Shown: piece after piece, positions 22,118-33,377 of the stretch
How the letters are laid out: every line of letters starts with the position of its first letter
Numbering within the stretch: the stretch's first letter is position 1
Assembly: GCA_025266875.1 (NCBI GenBank)
Contig: JALLLT010000023.1
Location: 558,001 to 622,000 of the forward strand
Source of the DNA: Fennellomyces sp. T-0311
Taxonomy: Eukaryota > Mucoromycota > Mucoromycetes > Mucorales > Lichtheimiaceae
Reading direction: 5' to 3'
DNA length: 64,000 bases
The notes under the pieces: generated by a model
The model's database searches: none
Told to the model about the DNA's origin: nothing
Seen by the model: only the letters and a program-made list of their open reading frames with translations
Made by a program: the position numbers and the translations under genes

Positions 22118-23635
22118 CTAGAAAAATAGAGCAACGAATTCTAGTCCGGATGTTACTGGATTTTGTTGGGTATAGAATAGAATAGAGTGAAGATCGAATC
22201 CGTTTTTAGGTTCGGCGATGCAAAATCACAGGACCGCGGGCTAAGTAATAGCCCACTGGTTATAGAAAATATCCCTAGCTCCACTAGCCCTTCGTCAAAG
22301 CTGAGTAGTGATTCCTTTGTTGGTCTACTCGAGCGGATACAGACACGTAGAGTATAATTGTAAGTCAATATTTAATCAGCTTGAACAGAATCCGTAAATT
22401 CTTCTTTGCGACAGAAAAGGGACAACTGAAATGAATGACAAAAAGACAGCAATTTCGTTCATATCGCACGTTAATTGAGACTTTGTTGTTACGCGGTACA
22501 ATCATTATGTACTTACAGTGAGTATTCAAGTCCATCTACAAACATGGGAAAATTGTCATCATTATCATCATCACGCGCTTCAAAATTCATCCAGTGATCT
22601 TGCGTCTGCATTTTGTAGGTGAAAACTTGGGCACAGTACCATTGATTTATAGATACGGTGGCGTTAAGTTACTATGGCAATTAGCAAAACTAATAATTTT
22701 CATTACACTTATCACGTGTGGAATTTCATTAGGACAGCTTTTGATTCCTTTTCCAGTATATTATGATATCAATGCAACGGTTGGCGAGACGTGACAAACG
22801 AGTCGCCAATTAAGTTTGAGACTTAATGAACAGGAATCTGTAGTTTAACGCCTTGGTAAAAAAAAAAAAAAGCGAAGTCATCCATAAATTTTCAAGAAAA
22901 CAAGCTATATAATTCGGTGTAGCCCTGCAGGCTCTTCTGCTCGTACCTCATATTAATTTTCTATTTCTGACTTCAAGAGCATTCCGAACCATTATTTTAA
23001 TATCCAATATACCACATAAATTGAAACCAATAGCCTCAGTAACAGTGAGAATAGTTCATCGGAAGTATTTTGAAGTAATATGTGTACCTTTAAATCAGAT
23101 TCAGAGAGCAGCGTTACTGTTCCTGCTACAGCTTTACTGGGTTGATCTTATGCTTGTCACATTGCTTGAAGCATTTGCCGCTCGAGCTGCTGTGATCGCT
23201 ATCGTCATTGGAACTGTCAAACAGACCCGGTGAGCAGCCAATCATTTGATGAGTACTATGTAGCAATCTTTGGCCTTTCAGAATTATATGCATACTCAGA
23301 AAAATTAATAGTAAATGCCTCTGTGTCCTACTTGGCGACTAAAACAAAGTACTGCGACACTTCAACTTTAATTTCGTACTTGATGACTTCCTAGTCAATG
23401 GCGCTTTTGCTGGCGGGCTACTCTTTTTGCTTCTTCTAGGAAATATTTCTCATTGTATCTCGGAATTATCTCTAGTAAGTATACTCAATATACTTTTTTG
23501 CATGGTGGGGATATGCCATTAACGTATATGCTTTAAGATAAGAAGGAAACACTATAGCTAAGCTGGATCTAGTCAAACAAAGCCAAAGTTATAAGGCTGT
23601 CATCGTGCAGGCTATTTATCACAATAAGAGTCAAA
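22118..23635. other. AT-rich spacer
   Basis: No supported gene. A minus-strand frame near 22505-22611 (MQTQDHWMNFEARDDD) could be a first exon of a small acidic protein, but no convincing continuation was found. Confidence 0.4.
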
Positions 23636-23810
23636 TGACATCCACTGCAAATAATTTCGATGGTTAAAAGTGGTTACAGCGGTTAAACATAAGTTTTTTA
23701 ACCACTTGTACTACCGTTTTTAGTAACTCAAGCGGTTAAAAAGCTTATGTTTAACCACTTCGAAAAACTATTCACCAAAATTCACCCAAAATTATTTGCA
23801 GTGAATGCCA
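23636..23810. mobile_element. MITE-like palindromic element
   Basis: 175 bp with inverted termini: the left end reads TGACATCCACTGCAAATAAT and the reverse complement of the right end reads TGGCATTCACTGCAAATAAT. Internal repeats of GGTTAAA/TTTAACC (around 23661-23760) form a second inverted pair flanking AAGCTTATG-like sequence. No coding capacity. Flanks show no clear target duplication, so the boundary is approximate. Confidence 0.55.
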
Positions 23811-24629
23811 CCTATTGGGCGTATATACCTAGTGATGTTGCGCTGATTCCTCGACTTTTTAAGATTCAAAGAGCAAAGCTATCGTAAACCAGCTATCGAC
23901 GGTTGGTGTTGCTTGTCAATACAGAGCAACGAAACCAGCTGGGTCGAAGCTTTTCTATTAGGTTAAACTTATCATCGGAGCTACCGTTATTTCCATTGTT
24001 GTGAAGCCATATAGAGCAGCCCTTAAACCTAATCATAACGTGTGTGACATTACCTGTGTAAGCTCTCTATTTCCGGGTTTTTAGGGACACAAGTTTATAC
24101 TGAGGATAAGATGATCTCGTTTATTGGACAATTAATATTTATATTTTTCTAACTATGGATAAGAGATTCTTGGTAGTGACAATTGGATATTTGGCAGCTT
24201 GGCCTCTTGGCTGGCTAAGGATTGCTTGAGCGGTTGAGCGGTGGCGAGTGGAGGCTTGAGAAACTGGATTCCTATTGACAGATGGTTCGACACAACTCAC
24301 AACCCGCATGAAAAGCTTGTGGACTGGAACTTTAGCCAATCATCGCTCCCTAACTAAAAACATATTCTTTTCCTCCCGTATTACAGTTAAAGGAAAGGGA
24401 CCGATTTTCCTCTTTGTACGTGATGATTTAGAGCTCGCACGAATGCTTACGATTGTACCGGATATTAACCACTACGATGGATTATATAGTTTAACATCGT
24501 TATCAACCGCTCTTGAATGGTTTGTATCTTTTCACAACCTTTTATATATATGTCATCCAGTTTCTAGCTGGTCCGTTCTCTCTTCTGTGTGTTTATACTT
24601 TATTTCCTCAACCGATCGCTTATATACCT
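23811..24629. other. AT-rich spacer
   Basis: Only one unassigned frame (24275-24652, plus) with no recognised family. Nothing else supported. Confidence 0.4.
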
Positions 24630-24687
24630 TTATCGTAATTGGCCGGTGGTGACGCCTGTGAAAGGATAAACCCACGCAACAATATGT
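24630..24687 (+). repeat. 58-bp inverted repeat, left arm
   Basis: TTATCGTAATTGGCCGG... reads identically, with one mismatch, on the opposite strand at 27171-27228. The arms bracket 2.6 kb that contain the decayed nuclease-like paralogue, which suggests element ends or an inverted duplication. Confidence 0.7.
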
Positions 24688-24997
24688 CCCTCTTACTCTC
24701 GATCAGTGATTGATCCAGTAGTGGTTGAGCTTAACGTGCTTAGTTCCATTTTCCAGCTTATCTTTCTTCTTGTTACGGCTAACCTTCTTTTGACTTATGA
24801 CTTATTGTGGATTACATTATCAGTTTCAGTATCAAGCAGCCTCTCGTCTTAATAATTTATGCTTGTGCGGCACATTTTATCCAATGCGTGGTTTATCTAC
24901 TTGGGGCGTAGTGATCTAGAAAGGAACACTGGTTACACGCAAATGCGCTGCAACCAGGAAGATTTTGGCGCGTGGCTGGTCAAGTTTGTATTTCGTC

Positions 24998-25947
24998 ATG
25001 TCTTCACAAGAAGAATCCTGTGGACTTACGTGTTCAGCCAGTGATCTTAATAATCAACGTGAGTTTTTATGATAATAAATAATGTTCTTAAACACGTAGC
25101 GTAATTCTACTGTCATTAGCATACTGGGCGAAAGATCCTTCGCTTTGGGATTTGACTGATTTTGACATAGAGTATGTCAAGTCTCATCCTAGTGCCAGCA
25201 AAGTAGTGGCCCATGAAGCTTTAGCAGTTGGAATTATGCGGATGCGCAAACGTCATAAAAAGGATCCCTTTATTTGCTCCAGATTGAAAGTATTGCGTAA
25301 ATCGCTTAAGGTAGGCATAGAATATATGAAAGTGGGGTAGAGCTCTGAACCGATGTTGAAGAAATCAGAAAGCGATCTCGCAAACAAGTACTTTTGGGAA
25401 CGTGCCAGAAAAAATATTTGTGTCGGCGCTGTCGAACAACAAGCGGCGTTATTGGAAGAGAATGTTTGGATAAGCAAGTATCTGGTAGCTTCAATCAAGC
25501 AAAGAACCAAGAAATTGACAGTGATAGAGTAAGTATGTTTCGAACTTCATTCCGAGTCTATGGACAACCGTAAAGCGTAAAATTATCTTCGTATTATTCA
25601 TGTAGGTAATTTTTTATACATTATGGATAGAGTATGCTTAAATAAGCGTATGGCTTATTCATTATAGGGACGTGAAGCCAACCTTATTGAGTCCATCGCC
25701 ACTTTCATCTAGACCACAAGTTAGGCATGTTGCTGATCATCTATTTATTTTGATAGACGCGAAACGCAATGTAGTGATGATAGCCACTACAAGAAAGAGG
25801 AAATGTTGGTACGCGATACAAAGGGACCAACAGCAGATGCCATTACCAGCTGTCAAGAATCTGAAATTGAGGACCATAAATCTGAAACGAGCTAATTTAT
25901 CGCCTGCATTTTACCATATATTAGGGGATCTCTGTGAACGTTCATAA
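24998..25947 (+). pseudogene. decayed paralogue of the PD-(D/E)XK-like protein (copy A)
   Basis: The first exon starts MSSQ and is 61 nt (24998-25058), exactly the length of exon 1 in the intact copy at 27463. The second exon (25120-25310) encodes YWAKDPSLWDLTDFDIEYVK and HPSASKVVAHEAL, closely matching YWDKDPASWDLNDFDFDYV and HPSANKSEAHQAL. A third block (25341-25530) matches the next region (ISKYLVASIKQR against VSQYLASAIKKR). The junction between exons 2 and 3 needs a 30-nt intron, too short for this genome, or a longer out-of-phase one. The following sequence no longer resembles the intact gene and the nuclease-like core is missing. Likely a 5' fragment that has decayed. Confidence 0.6.
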
Positions 25948-26662
25948 GACCATAAACATAAGAAATCCATTGTTGCATATGAGCGTAGTTCCAGTTTTCT
26001 TTGATAGTTCTGTAAAAAAATTATAACAGTTGCTGAGTAGCTTTTGGAAGGCATAAAAGTCTTTTGATCAAAAAAAAAAATAGGCGAATAGCCAACTCTA
26101 CTTCCTATACTTATAAGTGTATGGAGGTTTGCTGAAGCACTCTACTATCATGAAGACTTCCGGATGCATACAATATGCACAAAACTTTCAAACGTATGTA
26201 AAGTAAACGAGTGTGTAATAAGGCATGATGCCATACATGAAACCTTAATAGTAGTGGAGGAGGCAAGCTACAGACACACAGATTGATAGTCAACATCATC
26301 TAAAGAAGATTAGCATGCCATTCGCTGGATTGCATCCATAGGAAATAGCATGAAACAACGGATCAAAATCTAACGCACATGTGCACTAAAATAAAACTCA
26401 TTTATATCGATAACCTTCCCATTTTTCGACAGTACGTATATATTATACAGTAACTCCTTATCCCAGGTAGAAAAGTCGAAATTACAATACAACTTCCATA
26501 TAGTGGCGGATCCTCCACATCTTGTGCAATCGATGACGAATCAGTTTTCCAGATAACATCGAATCATATCGGAAGCATGACGGCTTCAAATGGTAGATTT
26601 TTTTCTTGCACGGATCTTAGAGATATACAGGGACTTGCGTTAACAATTTCTGAAAAGCGCAT
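25948..26662. other. spacer, nothing recognised
   Basis: AT-rich sequence with no coherent frame, between the copy A fragment and the direct repeats. Confidence 0.4.
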
Positions 26663-26853
26663 CAGCAAATAGATACACACTTACCAATGAGATGTAGATC
26701 TAAGCACACACAAGGAGACACTTTGTTCGCATGCAGCGCCCGAAATTATCTATGGCTCTAGCACACTTCCCACTCCCGAGGCCGGGTGTTTCTCACATCA
26801 GACAATAAGCGTCCATACGTGCAGGGCATCAGTAAGCGTCTCCAAGGTATCTG
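26663..26853. repeat. 191-bp direct repeat, copy 1
   Basis: Repeated at 26930-27120 with a constant offset of 267 bp and only a few differences (for example near 26701). On the minus strand a frame reads TLETLTDALHVWTLIV before a stop, and ends at a GTAAGT donor, so the unit looks like a duplicated exon remnant of an older element gene. Confidence 0.85.
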
Positions 26854-26929
26854 GTACAATGCTTGGAAGAGAGTACTCGGGTCGTAGCGCAGCGGACGTA
26901 GACAGTCAGTTAGCATAAAAAGTTTTGAG

Positions 26930-27120
26930 CAGCAAATAGATACACACTTACCAATGAGATGTAGATCGAAGCATACACAAGGAGACACTTTGTTCGCATG
27001 CAGCGCCCGAAATTATCTATGGCTCTAGCACACTTCCCACTCCCGAGGCCGGGTGTTTCTCACATCAGACAATAAGCGTCCATACGTGCAGGGCATCAGT
27101 AAGCGTCTCCAAGGTATCTG
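26930..27120. repeat. 191-bp direct repeat, copy 2
   Basis: Second copy of the unit at 26663-26853. The 76-bp segment between the copies is unique. Confidence 0.85.
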
Positions 27121-27170
27121 TAGCATGGTGAAATCTGAAGAGAGAGGGAAGACGCGTGGAGGATGCAGTC

Positions 27171-27228
27171 ACATATTGTTGCGAGGGTTTATCCTTTCAC
27201 AGGCGTCACCACCGGCCAATTACGATAA
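27171..27228 (-). repeat. 58-bp inverted repeat, right arm
   Basis: Reverse complement of 24630-24687 with one mismatch. Sequence similarity stops abruptly on both sides. Confidence 0.7.
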
Positions 27229-27462
27229 GGGTGCTGCCTTTTTTTGTGGGATTTTCCAGCTTTTTTATAACAAGTGTCAAAATCCGTTTTTATTGGCTGC
27301 AGCAGCCCCGTAAGTATTACCTGGGCCAAAATAGTGGACGGCCATGATGGTTACACAACATGTAATTGTTCGATATATGTTTCAGCATAGCCTGAGCTGC
27401 GCATAGCTTTGGTTTTCCCAAATCTCTCTGCGTATATCGACCATAACAGCGTCACGTTTTCT

Positions 27463-29557
27463 ATGTCTTCACAAGCCAGTATTTCATCAGATATACCGTT
27501 GCCTACGAGCACCAACATGGAAGGTTCGTTCTCATGAAATATATGTACTGAATTCTATTCCTTAACCTGATGATATACGTCCTGTCATTAGTCTCTTACT
27601 GGGACAAAGATCCTGCGAGCTGGGACCTTAATGATTTCGATTTCGACTATGTGACCAAGCATCCCAGTGCCAACAAGAGCGAGGCTCACCAGGCTTTGCA
27701 AAGCGAAATTTTGCTTATGCGCAGCTATAGCAAAAAAAGCAACTTCATCAAGTCCAAGCTGGCGTATTTGGAGAAAAGCCTACGTGTACGTAACACATCC
27801 CCACCACACAAAAATTATAGTATACTTAAAAAGTACAACCAGCAATCATCACGAGATCCCGTGAACAATATGTTTTGGATGAAGCACAAGGAGAAACTCG
27901 CCAACAGTGTTGTTGAAGAAAAGGTTGCACAGTACCAAGCCGAAGTTGGTGTGTCACAGTACTTGGCTTCGGCCATTAAAAAGCGTGCACAAGCACTTGA
28001 TCAGGTTTCGTAAGTATTATAGTCTTATAAGTATATTGTGTTCACGCCATTATTATTGCTCAGACCGAAACGGCAATTTGAGGGCTCCGAAAATGGTAGT
28101 AGTGGTCGCAGTGCCTCTAGCGGTGAATACCGTAAGCGACGTGTGAAGCAAAAAACCAGTCAGATCAAAGCTGTAACAAGAACAGCGACGCTCTCAGAAT
28201 CTGATGCTAAGGTACGTAAGCTACATATTTCGATTAAATATCGTTGTTATTGACTTTAAATTGACAGTGGTTTGTCGGAGAGGAAAACATTTCTGAGAAA
28301 CTGCTAGAGGTTCGAAAGGACACGGTCAGCAAGCACGAGAAAAAGAAAAATTTGCAGGATTACCGCGAACTGTATGGTACTTTTTTTTGACAGTTATGAT
28401 GGATCTGACTTTCCCTTCCAGGGCTTTAAGCCACATTTTCTTGTTCTCCAGGTCCCAGAACCATTCTGTGACCCGTGATTTCGGCACCGAGGGCCACACC
28501 AAGGTCTTACAAGCCTTGCCAACTGTTATGGGCGTGTCGCTGCCTTTAAAAGCAACAACATGGTCTAAAGAAATTTTAGACATGGTAAGTATAATGGAAG
28601 TTATACCTCTTTTGTTGATTACCATAGTAATTTAATGTTACTATATCAATAGATCAATGGCAGTATGCCAGCGCTTTCACTGAAAGAGTGTAAGCGTAAA
28701 ACCGCTGAGTGGATTGTGGAAGCATGCGACGATGACGATGACAGCCTCCTCATCTTTGCAGATATACTGCATCGATCGTAAGTACTTAATGAAGGTCAAG
28801 TAAAATTCTTTAGATTGATAAAAAAAAATTGCTATTTGCACAGTGTCCCGAGGCTACTGTCAGCCACCAACAGCAACAATGTCGAGGACACTTTTGTCCA
28901 TAATGCTGTGACCGATCTGCTGGACGTTGTTTTTGGTGAAGATCAAAAACTGTGCCACGAATGGTAAGTATGCAATTCATTATTAACATCATTGGCTAAA
29001 ACAATTTGTTATAAAGGGCAAACAAGAAGTTTCCCGGAACTGAAGCAAGTGTTTTGATGAAGCCCGACTTCATGGCAGCGACCAAGCCATCCCACCGTGT
29101 TGTGTACCTTTTCTCGGTGGAGATCAAGCCCCCGACCAAGACCCGCGATGACGATGTCTGCGAAGACCGGGTTAAGCTCGGCGTGCAAATGAAGGCAATG
29201 CTCCAGGTTCTTGAGTCACTTCATTTGCGGAGCCCACAAACATGTGGTCTGTTGATCCAAGGTAATGCTTGCATTTATAAGTTTTCATGGTACACTAACT
29301 ACAAAAACAGGCTTTGACTGCACGGTGTATCAGATGGATTCGGTATACAAGCCAATTTATCGCATGATGGAAATTGGCACTTTCAAGTTGATCGGAAAAA
29401 GCCACGAGCTGGCATTGCTTCCAAACGCAGTCGAACGTCTCCTCGCTTGCAAGGTATGAGCTAGTGCTGTACGTCTATGTATTGAATATACCTAATCTCA
29501 AGTATATAGGCCATTGTTCAACACAATGCTAAAAAAGTGGAAGACCATTACCGTTGA
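27463..29557 (+). CDS. PD-(D/E)XK nuclease-like protein, multi-copy family (copy B, intact)
   Basis: Ten exons (27463-27523, 27592-28009, 28064-28211, 28268-28371, 28452-28584, 28653-28777, 28844-28963, 29017-29261, 29311-29453, 29510-29557) give 514 aa; an extra 57-nt GT-AG stretch at 27786-27842 is in frame and may be an intron (495 aa). Residues 384-407 read MKPD, then FSVEIKPP about 16 residues later, the spacing of a PD-(D/E)XK active site (PD at 386-387, E405-x-K407), followed by KLGVQMKAMLQVLESL, GLLIQGFDCTVYQMD and YRMMEIGTFKL. The N-terminal half is charged with a basic patch (YRKRRVKQK). I infer a nuclease fold; the biological role is unknown. Related fragments lie on both sides, so this is a locally amplified family. 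Confidence 0.75.
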
Positions 29558-29833
29558 ATCATGCCAGCTCGACCTTATCCCTTTCCTTACAACTTTTACC
29601 CTCATCAAAACACACTCATTGTCATCTCCTTGTTAACCCACTCACATCATTCATCCGAACATATCTTGCGCATTAAATTTACATATTCTTATTATTTGAT
29701 TCATCAGAAGCTTAAAGAACTGCTTCTATAGGTACGGTATCAATATGCCGCAATATTTTTTACACGAGTTTGAGCAGATGCGATAAACGGTTAATTATTG
29801 ATGAGTCGCGCTGTTGTTGCAAAAATTCTTATA
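29558..29833. other. 3' flank of copy B
   Basis: 276 bp of AT-rich sequence ending at the TA dinucleotide where the Tc1 element inserted. Confidence 0.5.
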
Positions 29834-31181
29834 CACTCCCACCCAAAAAGTCTTCGGAAAATTTTTGAATTCCGCTGCTATGCAAATACATGCATGTTTT
29901 TCAAAGGCGTTTCTTTAAGGGTATCATTACTAAAACTGCCAACTTCCATTAGAAAAAAATAATTTTATCTATGTTAAAAAGTTTAAAATGGGGTATTGAC
30001 AATACACTAATACTTTGTATGCTCTCCCTTGGCTTTAATGACAGCCTTGCAGCGATCTGGCATACTACCCACGAGAGACTCTGCCAGTTCAATGGTCAGT
30101 TTATCCCACTCTTCACGAAGTGCAGCCTTTAGCTCTTCTTTGGTCGAAATATGAGCTCTACGCTTTCTGACTTTCTTTTCTAAGGCATCCCATACATGCT
30201 CAATGGGATTTAGATCAGGACTCTGGGCGGGCCAGAAGCTGAACCCTCTAATACCAGATTCCTCCTTGTATCGCCTCGTATAGCCTCCAGTATGGCAGCT
30301 AGCGCCGTCTTCTTGGAAGATAAACTCTCGGCCAGTATCTTCAGCAACTTTTTTAAGGTATGGGAGGAAATGATTGGCGAGGCAGGTGACATATGCTTTT
30401 TGATCTACATTGCCATCCATAAAGACCAATGGCCCGAAGCCTCCCGCCCAAAAACAGCTCCACACCATGACCGATCCTTTGCCAAACTTGTATGTTGGAA
30501 CGATATGGCGTTTTTCATATCGCTCCCCTTGTCGTCTGATGACGCGTGCTCCTCCGTCATTGCCTCGTACTGTAAATCTGGATTCATCAGACCAGATGAC
30601 GTTGCTCCATTGATCCATGGACCAATCCTTGTGCATTTTGGTCCATGCAAGCCGTCGAGCTATCTGCTTACGCGTCAAAGCTGGCTTTTGAGCTGGTCGA
30701 CGAGAGCCAAAGCCGTCCCTCTTCAAGTACTTGATCACCGTGTTTCTGGAGACCATAATGCCTGCACTCTCAAGTGCTGCTTGGTGAAATAAATATGGCT
30801 CCATTGGCTTGCATCTTGCACTTAGCCGGAGGGCAATTCGATTCGTCTTGTTCAGTTTTTCAGGTCGCCCACTTCTAGGCTTATTCCTGACAGTGCCGGT
30901 CTTTTCCCACTTCTTGATGACACTATCGATGGTGTTGCGATTTATCCCGGTAAAGGATGAAATCTCAAGGGATTTGGTATTAGCCAATTTCATTCCGATT
31001 ATTTGATCTTTTTCTGCTTCTGTAAGCTGTCGGCGCTTCTTAGGAATGTTGTTGGTAATATCGCGAAGGGTCATTGTTATGTAGAGTAAGAAAAGGGGTG
31101 GCAACATACATAAATGTAAAATATTTTGTTTTTATTTTGCTTCCAAATTTGGAACTTCCGAAGACTTTTTGGGTGGGAGTG
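29834..31181. mobile_element. Tc1/mariner-family transposon, complete
   Basis: 1,348 bp. The ends are perfect 26-bp inverted repeats starting CACTCCCACCCAAAAAGTCT, flanked by TA on both sides (29832-29833 and 31182-31183), the expected target duplication of this superfamily. One intact transposase gene lies inside on the minus strand. Perfect ends and an open frame indicate a recent and possibly active insertion. Confidence 0.95.
30007..31074 (-). CDS. Tc1-type transposase
   Basis: Single exon, 355 aa from the second in-frame ATG (31074; an upstream ATG at 31107 adds 11 hydrophobic residues). The N-terminus holds two helix-turn-helix regions (LTEAEKDQIIGMKLAN, SLEISSFTGINRNTIDSVI, with the GRPEKL linker between them). 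The DDE triad is visible: VIWSDESRF, FIFQEDGASCHTG and DLNPIEHVWD. I count 35 residues between the second D and the E, one more than classic Tc1 (34). It cuts and pastes the element at TA sites using the terminal repeats. No stop or frameshift interrupts it. Confidence 0.95.
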   Translation of the reverse strand: MTLRDITNNIPKKRRQLTEAEKDQIIGMKLANTKSLEISSFTGINRNTIDSVIKKWEKTGTVRNKPRSGRPEKLNKTNRIALRLSARCKPMEPYLFHQAALESAGIMVSRNTVIKYLKRDGFGSRRPAQKPALTRKQIARRLAWTKMHKDWSMDQWSNVIWSDESRFTVRGNDGGARVIRRQGERYEKRHIVPTYKFGKGSVMVWSCFWAGGFGPLVFMDGNVDQKAYVTCLANHFLPYLKKVAEDTGREFIFQEDGASCHTGGYTRRYKEESGIRGFSFWPAQSPDLNPIEHVWDALEKKVRKRRAHISTKEELKAALREEWDKLTIELAESLVGSMPDRCKAVIKAKGEHTKY

Positions 31182-31353
31182 TATGTTGAACTGTACGTAG
31201 TTAACGCACAAAGATTAGGCATTAGGGCGCTTGACTGAAAAGAACTTATCGATATTGTTTTTGCATTATAGTATGTATCAGCAAAAGATATGTAAGCACT
31301 CTTCGCGTTTGTTACCTTGTGTAAGTTTATAAGTCGCATGTTTGCGCGTTCTA

Positions 31354-32170
31354 CAAACGAAGTGACTCAGGAACCTGGAGCATTGCCTTCATTTGCACGC
31401 CAAGCTTAACCCGATCCTCACAGACATCGTCATCGCGGGTCTTGCTTGGGGGCTTGATCTCCACCGAGAAAAGGTACACAACACGGTGGGATGGCTTGGT
31501 CGCTGCCATGAAGTCGGGCTTCATCAAAACACTTGCTTCAGTTCCGGGAAGCTTCTTGTTTGCCCTTTATAACAAATTGTTTTAGCCAATGATGTTAATA
31601 ATGAATTGCATACTTACCATTCGTGGCACAGTTTTTGATCTTCACCAAAAACAACGTCCAGCAGATCGGTCACAGCATTATGGACAAAAGTGTCCTCGAC
31701 ATTGTTGCTGTTGGTGGCTGACAGTAGCCTCGGGACACTGTGCAAATAGCAATTTTTTTTATCAATCTAAAGAATTTTACTTGACCTTCATTAAGTACTT
31801 ACGATCGATGCAGTATATCTGCAAAGATGAGGAGGCTGTCATCGTCATCGTCGCATGCTTCTACAATCCACCCAGCGGTTTTTCGCTTACACTCTTTCAG
31901 GGAAAGCGTTGGCATACTCCCATTAATCTATTGATACGACGAGCAACTATAACAAGCAAAAGTAAATAAATGCAATAAAGAAGTTCATAGTAAACTGAAT
32001 ATACCTCATCTTTACCATGGTCATCTACCAGTACGGAGACTGAGGGTCCATGATTCGCTGTAGTTGATGAATGGTATAGACGACGAGGGCAGCGATTGTA
32101 TATAGGCAAAGAAGAACAGCGACATACCTGAACAATACAATGATCAATGATGAATCTGTTTGATTGCAAG
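31354..32170 (-). pseudogene. inverted partial copy of the PD-(D/E)XK-like gene (copy C)
   Basis: 31354-31936 is a reverse-complement duplicate of 28644-29228: exons 6, 7 and most of 8 plus their introns, with near-identical intron sequence and correct splice sites. It ends abruptly inside exon 8 (after the codons for ...QVLESL), before the conserved GLLIQGF region. Upstream sequence to about 32170 (ANHGPSVSVLVDDHGKDE between plausible splice sites) is not homologous to exon 5 of copy B, so this is a chimera or a broken relative. The near-identity including introns argues for recent duplication or gene conversion. Confidence 0.7.
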
Positions 32171-33377
32171 ATGATGATGAGTAAATAAATGTTGCTCCTT
32201 ATGTTATTTGAGTATGGCTCACAAGAAGTGGTGCTATAACAGTGTAGAGGAGAGGCGTGGGAAGCAATTCAATTCATGCGACTTTTGTGCCACATAGACT
32301 TGTACGTCATCGGCAGCACATATAAATCATCGTAAGTTTTACAGCACGCTCGCACATTTTGCGAGATATAATGAATGGACAATTCTTCGACGAAAATGAT
32401 ATCACCATCTTTATTATAGGGGAGTCCACAGTTGATATATGAGAAAGAAGCAAGATAGCTGCTTAGCCAACCACATCTGTGTAGCACCCACTGTTGTTTT
32501 ATTTAAATTGATAAAAAGAGCCCAAAGTAGTTGATGCACGCAAAAAAATTGCTTGTAAAAGTAGAAGAAGCTCAGAGCAATTACTTAATTTTTGTATCCA
32601 GTTTTAACGACAGGCAAGTAGTTACGAAGACTTGAATGGCGCAGGGCATCATCTTCATGCACCATGTCGTAGATTACTGTGTATGCTGGCACTAAAGTAG
32701 AATATTAGTGAAACACGTTAGGTTGGATATAATTTTATAGCTGGAAGCACATATCGATTTTCTAGCGAAGAATTCACCATCCTGGGTTCTTGAAAGGCTG
32801 ATAGCGTGGATTTTTCTTTAACGTAACCAGTGGACCACTGCATTCGCTTCTGAATGAGCGCAAAGGCAAAACCACAGGGAGAAAATGCCCCCCCCCCCCG
32901 CCCTTATGTCCAACGTGTTCAGCTGATTAGGCTAGTGGATATGCTAGCGTGGTCTCATCAAAATGGCGTCATTACTTGGCCTGCACTTGATATCTTTACT
33001 GCCTTTTCCGGAAAAAATGTGGGGGAGTTGGCAATGGTAAAGCAAGAATAGTATAGCCGGATTGTTGCAACTTTCACTGTACTCGATGGTTACGCAAGGT
33101 AAACAATGATTCACTGCTCATTCCGCGGGCCACCTTGTTCAACTTGTGTGTGTGAGCGAGACGGATGTAAGGAATACATGCCCAGGATGCTCATCTTATG
33201 GGGTTTTTGACCAGGCTGTGGGTATATCGATATACGGATTATCTAATAAAGACGTTCGATGTGATTCCCGTTCCAAAAAGAGCACTTATCAGCCGCATGA
33301 TCTGGAAATTGTGTGCATCGGAGGTAGTCTGGATACATAATACTCCCCTTTTTTTTTCTTTAGTTTCGTAAAAAAAA
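32171..33377. other. spacer upstream of NC2-beta
   Basis: No supported gene. An open frame at 32854-33051 (MSAKAKPQGEN) contains a run of ten C residues near 32888 and has no recognised family. The end should hold the NC2-beta promoter. Confidence 0.4.

Noticed and set aside
22505..22611. Possible first exon of a small acidic protein (MQTQDHWMNFEARDDD), minus strand
   Set aside because: The following donor and acceptor give only a short basic tail with no recognisable family; too little support for a gene.
32854..33051. 65-codon frame with a C10 run
   Set aside because: No family; the homopolymer makes the frame unreliable.
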